Shown here piece after piece: positions 41,991 through 53,134 of a stretch of DNA of 64,000 nt. Position 1 is the stretch's first letter; every line of letters starts with the position of its first letter. This DNA is from Eretmocerus hayati (taxonomy: Eukaryota; Arthropoda; Insecta; Hymenoptera; Aphelinidae): the NCBI GenBank assembly GCA_029851415.1, contig CM056743.1, positions 34,798,714 through 34,862,713 of the forward strand, in the 5' to 3' direction. The notes under the pieces are model-generated. The model ran no database searches. It was given only the letters and a program-made list of their open reading frames with translations, and had not been told where the DNA came from. Both the position numbers and the translations under genes were made by a program.

Positions 41991-44779
41991 TATGGTAGAT
42001 GTGACTTAGCAAAGGTGAGAGCAATGAGCGGTGGCACTTATTTCTCGTGCCCCACTGGTATATCGCGTGCAGCAGCGGAAGCTTCTGTCCTTTTTTGTCG
42101 TGCCTCGCGTGAAACTTTCGATAAGAATTTCGCGTAGCTCTGGCTATGCATAGCTCGAGATTCTGGAAATCCACACTGACTTCCTGAAGAAATTGTGGCA
42201 TAGCTGAACTTCCTAGAGGCCGGTTTTTTGTCAAGGTTGTCTTAAAATATGTAACGGACCGAAAATTGCAATCTGATAGTATGGTAGATGTGACACAGCA
42301 AAAGTGAGAGCAATGAGCGGTGGCACTTATTTCTCGTGCCTCACTGGTACATCGCGTGCAGCAATGGGAGCTTGTGTACTTTTTTGTCGTGCCTCGCGTC
42401 TACCTTTCGATAAGAATTTCGCGTAGCTCTGGCTGTAAATGGCTCGAGGTTTTGGAAATTCAAACTGACTTTCTGAGAAAATTGTCGCATAGCTGAACCT
42501 CCCAGAATCCGGTTTCTTGTCAAGGTTGTCTTAAAATATGTAACGGACCGAAAATTGCAATCTGATAGTATGGTAGATGTGACACAGCAAAAGTGAGAGC
42601 AATGAGCGGTGGCACTTATTTCTCGTGCCTCACTGGTACATCGCGTGCAGCAATGGGAGCTTGTGTACTTTTTTGTCGTGCCTCGCGTCTACCTTTCGAT
42701 AAGAATTTCGCGTAGCTCTGGCTGTAAATGGCTCGAGGTTTTGGAAATTCAAACTGACTTTCTGAGAAAATTGTCGCATAGCTGAACCTCCCAGAATCCG
42801 GTTTCTTGTCAAGGTTGTCTTAAAATATGTCACAAGCTAAAAATTGAAATCTGATAGTATGGTAGATGTGACTCAGTAAGGGTGAGAGCAATGAGCGGTG
42901 GCACATAGTTCTCGTGCCTCACTGGTATATCGCGTGCAGCAGCGGAAGCTTGTGTACTTTTTTGTCGTGCCTCGCGTCAACCTTTCGATAAGAATTTCGC
43001 GTAGCTCTGGGCGTGCATGGCTCGAGGTTCTGGAAATCCAAACTGACTTTCTGAGGAAATTGTGGCATAGCTGAACTTCCTAAAGGCCGGTTTTTTGTCA
43101 AGGTTGTCTTAAAATATAACACAAGCTAAAAATTGGAATCTGATAGTATGGTAGATGTGACTCAGCAAAGGTGAGAGCAATGAGCGGTGGCACATAGTTC
43201 TCGTGCCTCACTGGTGTATCGCGTGCAGCAATGGGAGCTTGTGTACTTTTTTGTCGTGCCTCGCGTCCACCTTTCGATGAGAATTTCGCGTAGCTCTGGC
43301 TGTAAATGGCTCGAGGTTTTGGAAATTCAAACTGACTTTCTGAGGAAATTGTGGCATAGCTGAACTTCCTAAAGGCCGGTTTTTTGTCAAGGTTGTCTTA
43401 AAATATAACACAAGCTAAAAATTGGAATCTGATAGTATGGTAGATGTGACTCAGTAAGGGTGAGAGCAATGAGCGGTGGCACATAGTTCTCGTGCCTCAC
43501 TGGTATATCGCGTGCAGCAGCGGAAGCTTGTGTACTTTTTTGTCGTGCCTCGCGTCAACCTTTCGATAAGAATTTCGCGTAGCTCTGGCCGTGCATGGCT
43601 CGAGGTTCTGGAAATCCAAACTGACTTTCTGAGGAAATTGTGGCATAGCTGAACTTCCTAAAGGCCGGTTTTTGGTCAAGGTTGTCTTAAAATATAACAC
43701 AAGCTAAAAATTGGAATCTGATAGTATGGTAGATGTGACTCAGCGAAGGTGAGAGCAATGAGCGGTGGCACATAGTTCTCGTGCCTCACTGGTGTATCGC
43801 GTGCAGCAATGGGAGCTTGTGTACTTTTTTGTCGTGCCTCGCGTCCACCTTTCGATGAGAATTTCGCGTAGCTCTGGCTGTAAATGGCTCGAGGTTTTGG
43901 AAATTCAAACTGACTTTCTGAGAAAATTGTGGTATAGCTGAACCTCCCAGAATCCGGTTTCTTGTCAAGGTTGTCTTAAAATATGTCACAAGCTAAAAAT
44001 TGAAATCTGATAGTATGGTAGATGTGACTCAGCAAAGGTGAGAGCAATGAGCAGCGTGCCTCACTGGTATATCGCGTGCAGCAACGGGAGCTTCTGTACT
44101 TCTTTGTCGAGCCTCGCGTCAACCTTTCGATAAGAAGCTCGCATAGCTCTGGCTATGCATGGCTCGTGATTATTTGATTCAAACTGACTTTCTGAGGCAA
44201 TTGTGGCATAGTTAAACGTCCTAGAACCCGTAAGTTTCTTAAGGTTGTCTTAAAATATGTAACGGACCGAAAATCGCAACCTGATAGTATGGTAGATGTG
44301 ACACAGCAAAAGTGAGAGCAATGAGCGGTGGCACTTATTTCTCGTGCCTCACTGGTATATCGGGTGCAGCAACGGAAGCTTGTGTACTTTTTTGTCCTGC
44401 CTCGCGTCCACCTTTCGATAAGAATTTCGCGTAGCTCTGGCTGTAAATGGCTCGAGTTTCTAGAAATTCAAACTGACTTTCTGAGAAAATTGTGGCATAG
44501 CTGAACCTCCCAGAATCCGGTTTTTGGTCAAGGTTGTCTTAAAATATGTCACAAGCTAGAATTTGAAATCTGATAGTATGGTAGATGTGACACAGCAAAA
44601 GTGAGAGCAATGAGCGGTGGCACATAGTTCTCGTGCCTCACTGGTATATCGCGTGCAGCAGCGGAAGCTTGTGTTTTTTTGTCGTGCCTCGCGTGAACCT
44701 CTCGATATGAATTTCGCGTAGCTCTGGCTATGCATAGCTCGAGATTCTGGAAATCCAAACTGACTTTACTGAAACCTAC

Positions 44780-46998
44780 CTAAAACTAGACGAAAGAGCA
44801 TCTGAAGTGATGCTAATTGGGTATGCATTGTCTCACCGATAGACCCAGAACGTGGTGGAGGCAGAAGGCAAAAGCCTCTGGGACGAATCACTTGAAGGAA
44901 CTTACGTGGACCTGATATTTGTAGACACGTAGAATGTTGTTGTTGTATGAGGCTGGGTTTCGATGAATCGGCTACTTGTTTCTACTACGGAGTTCCACGC
45001 AGGTTCTTGCAAGCACTATCCGTCAGAGCTGTACCAGCTTTAGCTCAAACTAATACTAAGTTACAGTGTCTAATAGTGCATAGGAAAAAATTTTACGAGA
45101 AAAACATTTGTCGTAGGTTTAAGTCAGCTTTTGGTAAAATCAATCGATGAATATCGAAAACCTAATACCACTATAATAATGTATGTGGTCGTGTGGCTGT
45201 AAATCACAGAGTGTAAAGTGTATACAACTTGATCTTGAACAAACGTGAAACTTGTTGCTACTACACAACGTTGCTCAGATTTTCTTTGCTGTGTTACTTG
45301 TTCCTACTACGGAGTTCCACGCAGGTTCTTGCAAGCACTATCCGGCAGAGCAGTACCGGCTCTAGCTCAAACTAATACTAAGTTACAGTTTCTAATAGTG
45401 CATAGGAAAAAATTTTACGAGCAAAAAATTTGTCGTAGGTTTAAGTCAGCTTTTGGTCAAATCAATCGATAAATATCGAAAACCTAATATCACTAGAATA
45501 ATGTATGTGGTCGTGTGGCTGTAAATCACAGAGTGTAAAGTGTATACAACTTCATCTTGAACAAACGTGAAACTTGTTGCTACTGCACAACGTTGCTCAG
45601 ATTTTCTCTGCTGAAAACTTCGCGCTGCGCTCCAAAAGATATGATGCAATTTGCGTTTGCGATATTTTTGACGTCGAATGTAATTGCTTCCACTACTCAT
45701 ATTGGGCTACATTTGCTGAACTATTAACGTTCCTCGATCCTGTGAATATTAGGATCATTCGATTACGGCGGGCAGACCTGGTGAGATCAACGGGCCTTTC
45801 TCTCTTTCTCATAAAGTTAGAAAGGGAAATCCGATTGTCACACCTAGTCTGAGTTGGTCTGACCGGCGTTATCGAATAAACCTCATGATTGAGCCAATCG
45901 GTGAACGAATGAACATTTCTTCTGAGTTGTTTTCGAGTATCCATGACGGCCGTAACATGCCAGTTTACTATCGCCTAATTTTCAGGACATATACTGTTCC
46001 CATATAAGTAAGTCAAACTACTATTCATTCTAGTATCTATTATCTATGAGTCAAGCTGCATTCTCGCGGTGGCGATTCTCCGCCGCGGCAAGCGATCTTC
46101 GTCATTGGTGTGAGGGAAAGTTGTATAAGTCGTTCTCCGTTACACGAATGGCGAAGAATCGCCAGCGTAAAAATGCAGCCTAAGAAACTCGGCGAACGAG
46201 TGGATATTTCACTTATGGCAACGTGATTTTGCGCACTATCATCGGGCAACGAATCAATTATCATTCAAAAACTAACTCGCTCAGGCTGAGATTGCGCCAA
46301 AATCCACCCGAGAATTGAGAATATGTAGCTCCTGATCGTTGGCGTTATTACGCACGATGACAAATATTCCTTTGCCTACACATCGAACATCATGTTGTCA
46401 CTAGCGATTGCTAAGGTTATCTACTTGCGCATGTACCAAACGAAATCAGGATGTTTTATGAACTAATGGCATTTAAATGATGTGTCGAGTTTCTGAGCTA
46501 GCTCACGAATCCTTAAAAATCCATGACGAGTACTCGCCGAAGCGCAAACCGGGGCTAATTGTATTCGAAATACTTGCATATGAATTAGTCAAATAAATTA
46601 AATGTCTCCATACGTGAGTCAGAATTATTGCTCACTCGCACCAGACATCACCAATCTTTCTAACTTTGTCACCTGCCGTTGACAATTTTGCACGGGGACA
46701 CGCTGCCTTGGAATCCGCTAAAAAACGCCTCATAGTAGCAATGGGCGGCTACGACCGCTCACGGCGCCCATCCAAATGTACGTCATTTTTGAAACGTTTC
46801 TGAAACGTCCTAGAGAAATCTCATAAAGCCAATCTGCATGCATGGATAATATGTGGAGCCGGAAACGTTTAAAAATGTGGACATACAAACGTTTCAGAAA
46901 CGTACGGGAAACGTCCCAGAAACCTTCTCAAGAAACGTTTCAAAGTTTCATTTGAAACGTTCTTGAAACGTTTCTGAAACGTTGCGTGCTACGTGGGC
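44780..46998. repeat. right-arm block matching 22,027-23,940, with internal duplication
   Basis: This is the inverse of the left-arm segment from the arm-gene stop to the GAAACGTTTC cluster. It contains two direct copies of a 300-bp piece (GGAGTTCCACGCAGGTTCTTG near 44,989 and 45,311) where the left arm has one. Parallel open frames in both arms translate the same repeat; I see no independent evidence that they are genes. Confidence 0.75.
46785..46984. repeat. cluster of GAAACGTTTC palindromes (right arm)
   Basis: Inverse copy of the cluster at 22,042-22,250, with the same dense run of AAACGTTTC words ending at GCGTGC. Confidence 0.75.
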
Positions 46999-47465
46999 GA
47001 TTCTGAAATCTTAGCTCTGTGGCAAAAAACTCAAGAACCTACCCGACTCTTTCTCAAGATTTTTGATCACACGCTGAGATTTCAGGATCACACTCCCTCA
47101 AACACCACACGGTCAAGCTGCTTTGAAATCGTGCTCTGGCCACGGTCGTTGTATTTTAGTCATGCTCATCGCAGGATCAGATGATACTCCCTGTGAAATC
47201 GGCCAGAATAGTAAAATCAGCTCTCAAATCTCCTTGCAGTCATCGCCCTCCCATAGATTCACGCCCGAAAAGATTCGTAGTCTATACCAATATCAAGAAT
47301 TGTGATCTCATAGCTAGAGGATCGTAGTTTCAATCCCCAGAAAATTGCTCGATCTTTGGACCACCAAACACACCCGGCTTAGTCTCGAGGTATGGTGACA
47401 GATAACAGGTTTATCCGAATATGCTGGTCGGAGCGCCCCGAACTCTGGGATCTCTCTCTCTCTCT

Positions 47466-47885
47466 CTTTTTTTCTTTGAAGGTGGTTGTAGGGCGAATAC
47501 GCTGCGACGTACGAAGGAGAGGCACCGGTCAGCCAAACACGGCTGGCCAGCACCTCCCCAACAGTCCCGGGCTGGAATCCGCATCGATACGGCCATCCGA
47601 ACCGGGTAAACCCTCTCTTCCTTGTCCGTTGGCGCCGGCCATTGGACAAGGGAGAGACCCACCAAATTACCAATCCGGCCCCGGCACCGCGTGAGCATTA
47701 CTTCAGGGCCGGCGGCGTCTCGCGCTCAGGATCGAGCGTCTCTCTTCTCACGACTCGCAGGTGTTGTTTTCCTTTCTTCGATCTTCTTCCATCTCTTCAT
47801 TCTTCATTCTTCTTTCTTCGTTCTTCGATCTTCGATCCTCTCTCTTCTTCCTTCCCTCTTCAGTCCTCTCTCTCTTTCTCTCTCT
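47466..47885 (-). mobile_element. LINE 3' UTR fragment, copy C
   Basis: On the minus strand it carries the same UTR organisation as copies A and B: a purine-rich stretch, then a GC-rich part, ending in an interrupted poly(A) (T-rich 47,466-47,476). The sequence is clearly diverged from copy B. Copy B's poly(A) abuts its 5' side, so the two tails are stacked head to tail. Confidence 0.65.
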
Positions 47886-48637
47886 TTTTTTTTTTTTTTT
47901 TAAGGTGGTTAGAGGGCAAAATCTGCCTCAGGATCCCTCGGATCCGTCCCCAGACACCGGACTGGTTCAGCTTACGCGGACTACGCATAGCCCACGCAGG
48001 CCATACCAGGCGGGACACGGGTTTGGGTGGGGCCCACTGAGAGGTGGGCCCGGCCGTGTAATATCCCTCTCCCCTCGATGTCCGATACCTAGGGCATCGG
48101 GCAATCAAGAAGGAGATCCACCTGCATCTACCATCTCATCCCGGAACCGCGTGAGCATTATTTCAGGATGAGCGGCATGTCTCGCGCTCGATTGCGAGCG
48201 TTCCTCTTCTCCATCTTCTCTCTTCGGCCACTTGTCTGCATCTTCTATCTTCATTCTTCATTGTTCCCTCTCTTTCTTCTTTCTTCTCTCTTCTTTCTTC
48301 TTTCTTCCCTCTTCAGTGCATCAGGTTCCTCCTGGAATCATTTGGGCCTCTTCTGTTTCAATCAGCAGAGTCACTGTAATTCGCCTGCTTCGAGGCGCCT
48401 CACTTCCCTCTTTTCCTCCTCTTTGCGGGTCATCACCAGCTTGATGTATCCGGTGAGTCTATCCCATGTCTCCTGGTTGCGGAGCAAGTACGGGACGAGA
48501 TTCTCAGGTGTTAGTTGAGCACCCAGCCATTCATCCAGCTCGGCGCGCTCTCTCCGGGTTTCGCGGCACTTGAACAGGGCATGTTCGGCGTCATCCTATT
48601 CGTCCCCGCATGACTGACATGCTGGGGTCATCCTCTT

Positions 48638-48650
<13 letters not shown>
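47886..48650 (-). mobile_element. LINE 3' fragment (R1/jockey-like), copy B
   Basis: Minus-strand reading from about 48,640: a C-x2-C-G type knuckle (CQSCGDE), a stop codon, then DDAEHALFKC, then the same C-terminal tail as copy A ending RRLEAGELQ with the stop at 48,371-48,373. The purine-rich 3' UTR ends in poly(A) (T run 47,886-47,902). The knuckle followed by EH..F.C is a typical LINE ORF2 C-terminus. It is 5'-truncated next to a CT tract. Confidence 0.82.
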
Positions 48651-48679
<29 letters not shown>

Positions 48680-48700
48680 TCTCTCTCTCTCTCTCTCTTA
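48647..48700. repeat. (CT)n microsatellite
   Basis: About 25 CT units with one CA interruption, next to the truncated 5' side of LINE copy B. LINE copy A also sits beside a CT/AG tract. Confidence 0.95.
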
Positions 48701-50301
48701 CTCATTGCGTTTGAAAAGAGAAATTCGGGGGTAAGAGCTCTCCGAGCGCTCCGAACTAGCATAATCAGGTGAATTTAATGTGAGTCTTCCCACGACTTGG
48801 GATCAGATTTCATCCGTGGGGATGTCCAGATTCACCAAAGGAACACTCGAATCTCCTACCCGTCAGTATCGAGTAGTAGATTCACGTCCGCCAATGTATT
48901 CGAATCGAATCCTTCTCGAGATTTTTGACCACATAGTTAGGATTTCAGAATCGGACGTCCAAGGTTATCTCCCGATCCCTAGGCTATTGGATCACGTGTT
49001 GGTTCTGGGCCGTTGTATGGTCACCATGCTTCTCGATACATGAGATCAGATTCTGCTTGTAAAGATGGCCAGGATAGAGATTCAATGCTGGAATCTCCTT
49101 GCAGTCAACACCTTTTCCTAGATTCACGCCCGAAAAGATTTGTAGTCCATTCCGTTATCAATATATGTGATCACATAGCTAGAGGATCGTAGTTCCCGTG
49201 CCCAGAGTATTGCTCGAATTTTCGGACACTGAATACGCTATGCTTAGGTTCGTGGTAAGGTGACCGAATAACGAAAGTCATCCCACTACTTGGGATCAGA
49301 TTTAACCCGTGGGGATGTCCAGATTCAGCAAGGGAAAACTCAAATCTCCTAACCGTTACTATTGAGAAGTAGATTCACGCCCGTGAATCTATGAGAATAG
49401 GCTCCTCCTCGAGATTTATGATCACAGAGTTAAGATTCCATAATCGCACGTCCTGGGATATCTCCTGATCCCTAGGCTATTGGATCATGTTATATTTCTG
49501 GGTGGTTGTATGGTCACCATGCTTCTCGGTACATGGGATCAGATTTTGCTTGTGAAAACAGTCAAAATAGAGATCTAACGCTTGAATCTTCTTGCAATCA
49601 TCACCCTCTCGTAGATTCTCGCCCGCAACGATTTGTAGTCCATTGCATCATTGAGGATTATGATCACATAGCTAGAGGATCAGAGTTCGAATCCCTAGGA
49701 TATTGCACGGTGCTCCATCCCACAAACACAGTTGGCTTAGGCTCGTGGTATGCGTGATTTTTGCCCGTCAATATATGAGAATCGACTGCTTTTTAAGATT
49801 TCCGGTTACAGAGCTGAGATTTCAGTATCACACTCCCTGAGTCATTACCCAATCCCGCTGCTATCACATCACGCTCTGGTCATGGTCGTTGTGAAGTGGT
49901 CATGCTTCGCGCATGATGAGATGAGACTCCGCCTGGAAAATTGGCCAGAATAGAGATTCAGCTCTCGAATCTCCTTGCAGTCACCACTCTCTCGCAGATT
50001 CACGCCTGAAACTATTTGTGGCCTATTCCGTGATCGAAAATTGTGATTACATACCTAGCCATTCGGAATTTCGATAAACAGGATATCGCTCGATCCCTCA
50101 GTTAAAGGAGATACTTTGCGTATGCTCGTGGTCTGGTCCCGATGCCTTAATTCGGCTTACAATCCTGGTCAGATTCTATCTCAGGAAATGATCATTGTCA
50201 GGAAACCACATCAAATTCACCATCACAGCCGCCCACCCAATACGGTTCTGAGGCTGAGTGATCTGAGATTTGTGTCCAGTGATCTCAAGATATCAAGGAC
50301 C

Positions 50302-50313
50302 CCCCCCCCCCCC
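50302..50313. repeat. C homopolymer tract
   Basis: A run of about 12 C in the right arm; a similar run of about 18 C lies at 50,503-50,520. Matching G runs in the left arm lie near 21,545 and 21,358. Tract lengths differ between arms. Confidence 0.85.
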
Positions 50314-51549
50314 TCACCGCCGGCTCTTCCAGTTTTATCTAGTTCAACACGCGTCCTTGCTCTTGCAGCCACCCATTGAACACGATTCGGGAGCTTTGTA
50401 ATCTCAAATACGTGCTTAGCGATGCCAAAATACTCCAAAAACAACCCCTACTCAACTCTCAAACTCCAATCTTGGTCCAGTCCATTCGTGCCTCTACTCG
50501 ACCCCCCCCCCCCCCCCCCCAACCGCCCACGCAACATGACTTGGAGGCTGGACGATCTCAAATTCGTGCTTAGTGACCCCAAAATAGCCCAAGAACACCC
50601 TTACTCAAGTCTCGAGCTTTGATCTCGGTCAATTCGCGCATCCGCCCCCGCAGCCGCCCACGCAACACGATTAGGAGGCAAGGCAATGTCATATTCGTGT
50701 TCTGCGATCTTGAAATACCTCAAAAACAGCCTCCACTCGACTTTTCGAGCTCGATTTTGATAGTCGCTTGCTCTCGACCCCGCAGCCTCTTACGCGATAT
50801 GATCTCGAGATACGGAAATATGAGATTCGATCTCCATATCCTCGAAATATTTGGCAGACACTAGTCTCGCGCGATCCAAGATTAATTTTGATTCATTCCA
50901 TATAATTTGATTGCAGCCATGCACTATCGGACACCTTTTATCAACTATTCAAAGCGCGAGCCTCATGCTATGCGATGTTTTTGATGTCAAAAAGCCGCTC
51001 CCGCCCCATATCTGGGCTCTCAAGATCATGTACTCGTTGCATCAAGTCAGCACAGCCTTATGATCCAGCTCCAGCGTCAGCTGCTACATTGATTGAAATG
51101 AAATGTAATTGTTGAGAATACAAGCCGTTATGATTTCTTTGTCAATCGCGCATTATCACTTTTTTTGCATGCATTTATTTGCTTCTTGTATCGAAGGTTT
51201 CAGATAAAATGTTTCAATTACCAAAGTGATGACCTTTTAGCTACATCTCACTCAAATTGTACATTTTCAATTCAAATTCGAACGCTGCAGACAGGCTTAT
51301 GTTGTTGTTCTAGATAACCTTATAACCTCCCATTTATTGGTATTTATTTGATTTATACTGGACAAACTACCCATATTCCGTCTTCGACCCCATTGAACTT
51401 TTTGTTCAGAATTTTGTGCTTGACAACATATTTCTTCCCCGACAAAATTAACCGAAAGCCAAAATCCTATCTCTCGGAGCGGGGTCCTTTTACGTCCGAA
51501 TATGGCCTTTGGAAATTTTTCATTTTTGATGGTATTTCTGATTCGGTAC

Positions 51550-52870
51550 CCAGAGTAGCAATCGTGATCTGGAACTCAATATGGTACTCGTAATCTAGGA
51601 GTCAATGTAGCACTCGTGATCGAGATCTCCATGTGGTACTCGTAATCGAGAACTCAACGTGGTACTCGTGATCCGGAACTTAATGTGGTACTCGTAATCA
51701 AGAACTCAATGTGGTACTCGTTTTCGAAAACTCAATGCGGCACTCGCGATCCAGAACTCACAAGGGGAGTCCGGAATCTCCGGGTCCTGAATTCTCACCA
51801 AAATTTTTTTTACAGTTTCGTACCACCTAGAATATGAAGAACCCAAAGCAACTCTGTCAAATGGACCTCCCGTTCAGAGCTACAGCCTATGACATTAGTA
51901 TTGCCCATATAGGCCCATATTGAAAAGTGATATATATATAGATATACTAGCAATGTTGGCGTTTCTGGCTGTAGCTCAGAACAGAAGACCCATTTGACAG
52001 AGTTGCTTCAGATTCTTCATATTCTGGGTGGTACAAAACTGTGGAAAAATTTTGGTGAGATTTCAGGACCTGGAGACTCCGGACTCTCCTTGTCAGTATG
52101 GTACTTGTGATCTAGAACTCAATGTGGTACTATACGAGTTGAATATTAACCATCAAAGACGAAAAAATCTACCAAAATCACTCATGATATCAATGTGGTA
52201 CTCGTGAACGAGAACTCAATGTGCTACTCGTGATCTAGAACTCGATGTGGTACTCATGATCGAGAACTCAATGTGGTACTCGTGATCGTTAGAACTCATT
52301 CACGTGTTTGAGGGATCGTGATCGAGTTTACAACAAGAGTACCACTCCGAGTTCTCGAACCACATTGAATTCTGGATCACGAGTACCACATTGAGTTCCA
52401 GATCACGAGTATCACATTGAGTTCTAGATCACGAGTACTATATTAGGTTCTGGATCACGAGTACCACATTGAGTTCTAGATCACGAGTACCACATTGAGT
52501 TCTGGATCGCGAGTACCACATTGACTTTTTGAACGACATTGAGTTCTGGTTCACAAGTACCACAATGAGTTCTGGAGCACGCGTACTATATTGAGTTCTC
52601 GTTCGAGTACCACATTAGGTTCTAGATCACGAGTACCACATTCAGTTCTAGATCACGAGTACCACATTTAGTTCTGGATCGCGAGTACCACATTGACTTT
52701 TCAAAAAACGAGTACCACGTGAAGTTCTGGATCACGAGTACCACATTGATTTCTGAATCACGAGTACCACATTGAGTTCTCGATCACGTGTTCCACATTG
52801 AGGTTTCGATCACGAGTACCCCATTGAGTTCTAGATCACGAGTACCACATTGAGCTTTAGATCACGAGTG
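51550..52870. repeat. GTACCACATTGAGTTCT satellite in both orientations
   Basis: Units of about 24-30 bp combine GATCACGAGTACCACATTGA with GTTCT. From 51,550 to 51,760 and 52,095-52,290 they read in one orientation (ACTCAATGTGGTACTCGTGA); from 52,310 to 52,870 in the other. More than 30 units are visible. The block is absent from the left arm, so it arose or inserted on the right after the arms formed. Confidence 0.9.
51761..52092. mobile_element. foldback element, 332 bp, TCA duplication
   Basis: Ends CAAGGGGAGTCCGGAATCTC and, inverted, CAAGGAGAGTCCGGAGTCTC. TCA lies at 51,758-51,760 and 52,093-52,095. Inner arms pair over about 120 bp (CTCTGTCAAATGG with CCATTTGACAGAG). It is inserted in the satellite. 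Confidence 0.85.
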
Positions 52871-53134
52871 CCCCTCACTGGATCAGAAATACAACAAAAA
52901 ATGGAAAATCTTGAAAGTCCATATTTGGACGTAAAATTCTCTCCCCTCTCAGAATCCGAGGTCAAAAATCCAGTATCTGCTTTCAAAAATCTTTTGTTCG
53001 GATTTTCTCAAAAATTGGGGGGTGTCCGGTGGAAACTGATGTCATTTTCGTATTCAGCGCACGATTTTACGTAGGAATTCACAGGTCCGGTCTCTGGGTA
53101 TGGGTACTTTTTTCTTTGTGTGGGACTGTGCAAT

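Larger units (their letters stand above)
38850..44765. repeat. 289-bp tandem array, right arm (about 14 units)
   Basis: Units with CATAGCTGAAC, then GATAGTATGGTAGATGTGAC, CACTGGTATATCGCGTGCAG and GTAGCTCTGGCTATGCATAG repeat every 289 bp; the spacing is exact between 42,341 and 43,989. From about 42.3 kb, units with AATGGGAGCTTGTG partly alternate with units with AGCGGAAGCTTGTG, which suggests a 578-bp higher-order unit. The array lies in the position of intron 1 of the arm gene. It is interrupted by a 1.9-kb element at 40,075-41,990. Confidence 0.9.
47000..50120. repeat. roughly 490-bp degenerate tandem repeat
   Basis: The phrase GATCACATAGCTAGAGGATC recurs near 47,304, 49,166 and 49,656, with a related form near 50,044. 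Each is accompanied by TAGATTCACGCCCG and CCCTAGGCTATTGGATCA. The left arm has only a short counterpart (about 21,720-22,025), so the repeat expanded on the right. LINE tails interrupt it at 47,455-48,700. Confidence 0.7.
20198..53130. mobile_element. giant (33-kb) inverted-repeat mobile element
   Basis: The left terminus CACAGGCCCACATAAAG is matched by the inverse of the right terminus, CACAGTCCCACACAAAG. The next 100+ bp also match inverted (AGAAAAAAGTACC, GCGCTGAAT, AAATGACATCAG). Flanking triplets are TAA (20,195-20,197) and CAA (53,131-53,133), an imperfect 3-bp duplication. Homology between arms continues with interruptions for 8.5 kb on the left and 15.9 kb on the right. Paired blocks include 20,342-20,520 with 51,350-51,490; 20,560-21,720 with 50,080-51,310; 22,027-23,940 with 44,780-46,998; and 27,640-28,735 with 37,278-38,850. 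The centre (28,735-37,278) carries a JmjC-zinc-finger gene. Termini and subterminal motifs resemble the small elements at 11,381 and 35,421. No transposase was recognised. Confidence 0.8.
37278..53130 (-). repeat. right arm of the giant inverted repeat
   Basis: Homologous in inverse to 20,198-28,735 but almost twice as long. Extra length comes from a TA-flanked insertion (37,888-38,368), expansion of the 289-bp array with a 1.9-kb foldback inside it, a local duplication at 44,980-45,560, expansion of a 490-bp repeat with stacked LINE tails (47.0-50.1 kb), and a satellite/foldback block (51,490-52,930). It has lost exons 2-7 of the arm gene, except the last bases around the stop near 44,790. 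Confidence 0.8.

Noticed and set aside
38994..44758. Series of about 67-residue frames every 289 bp on the minus strand
   Set aside because: Each is the same stretch of an intronic tandem repeat, antisense to the gene whose intron it fills. The period is not a multiple of three and there is no splice or domain support.
38850..44765. Possible CRISPR-like or other spacer array
   Set aside because: Whole 289-bp units repeat with no short-repeat/unique-spacer pattern, and the host is a eukaryote.
47314..48518. Ser/Phe-rich frames around 47.3-48.5 kb
   Set aside because: They are antisense readings of LINE 3' UTRs and their poly(A) tails.
20198..53130. Assembly artefact: a folded or chimeric contig
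   Set aside because: The arms differ in coding changes, in many insertions with proper target duplications, and in satellite lengths. A folded read would give identical arms. Long-read confirmation is still desirable.
20198..53130. Polinton/Maverick or an integrated virus
   Set aside because: No DNA polymerase B, integrase, packaging ATPase or capsid-like frame was recognised; the ends start CAC, not AG, and there is no 6-bp duplication.
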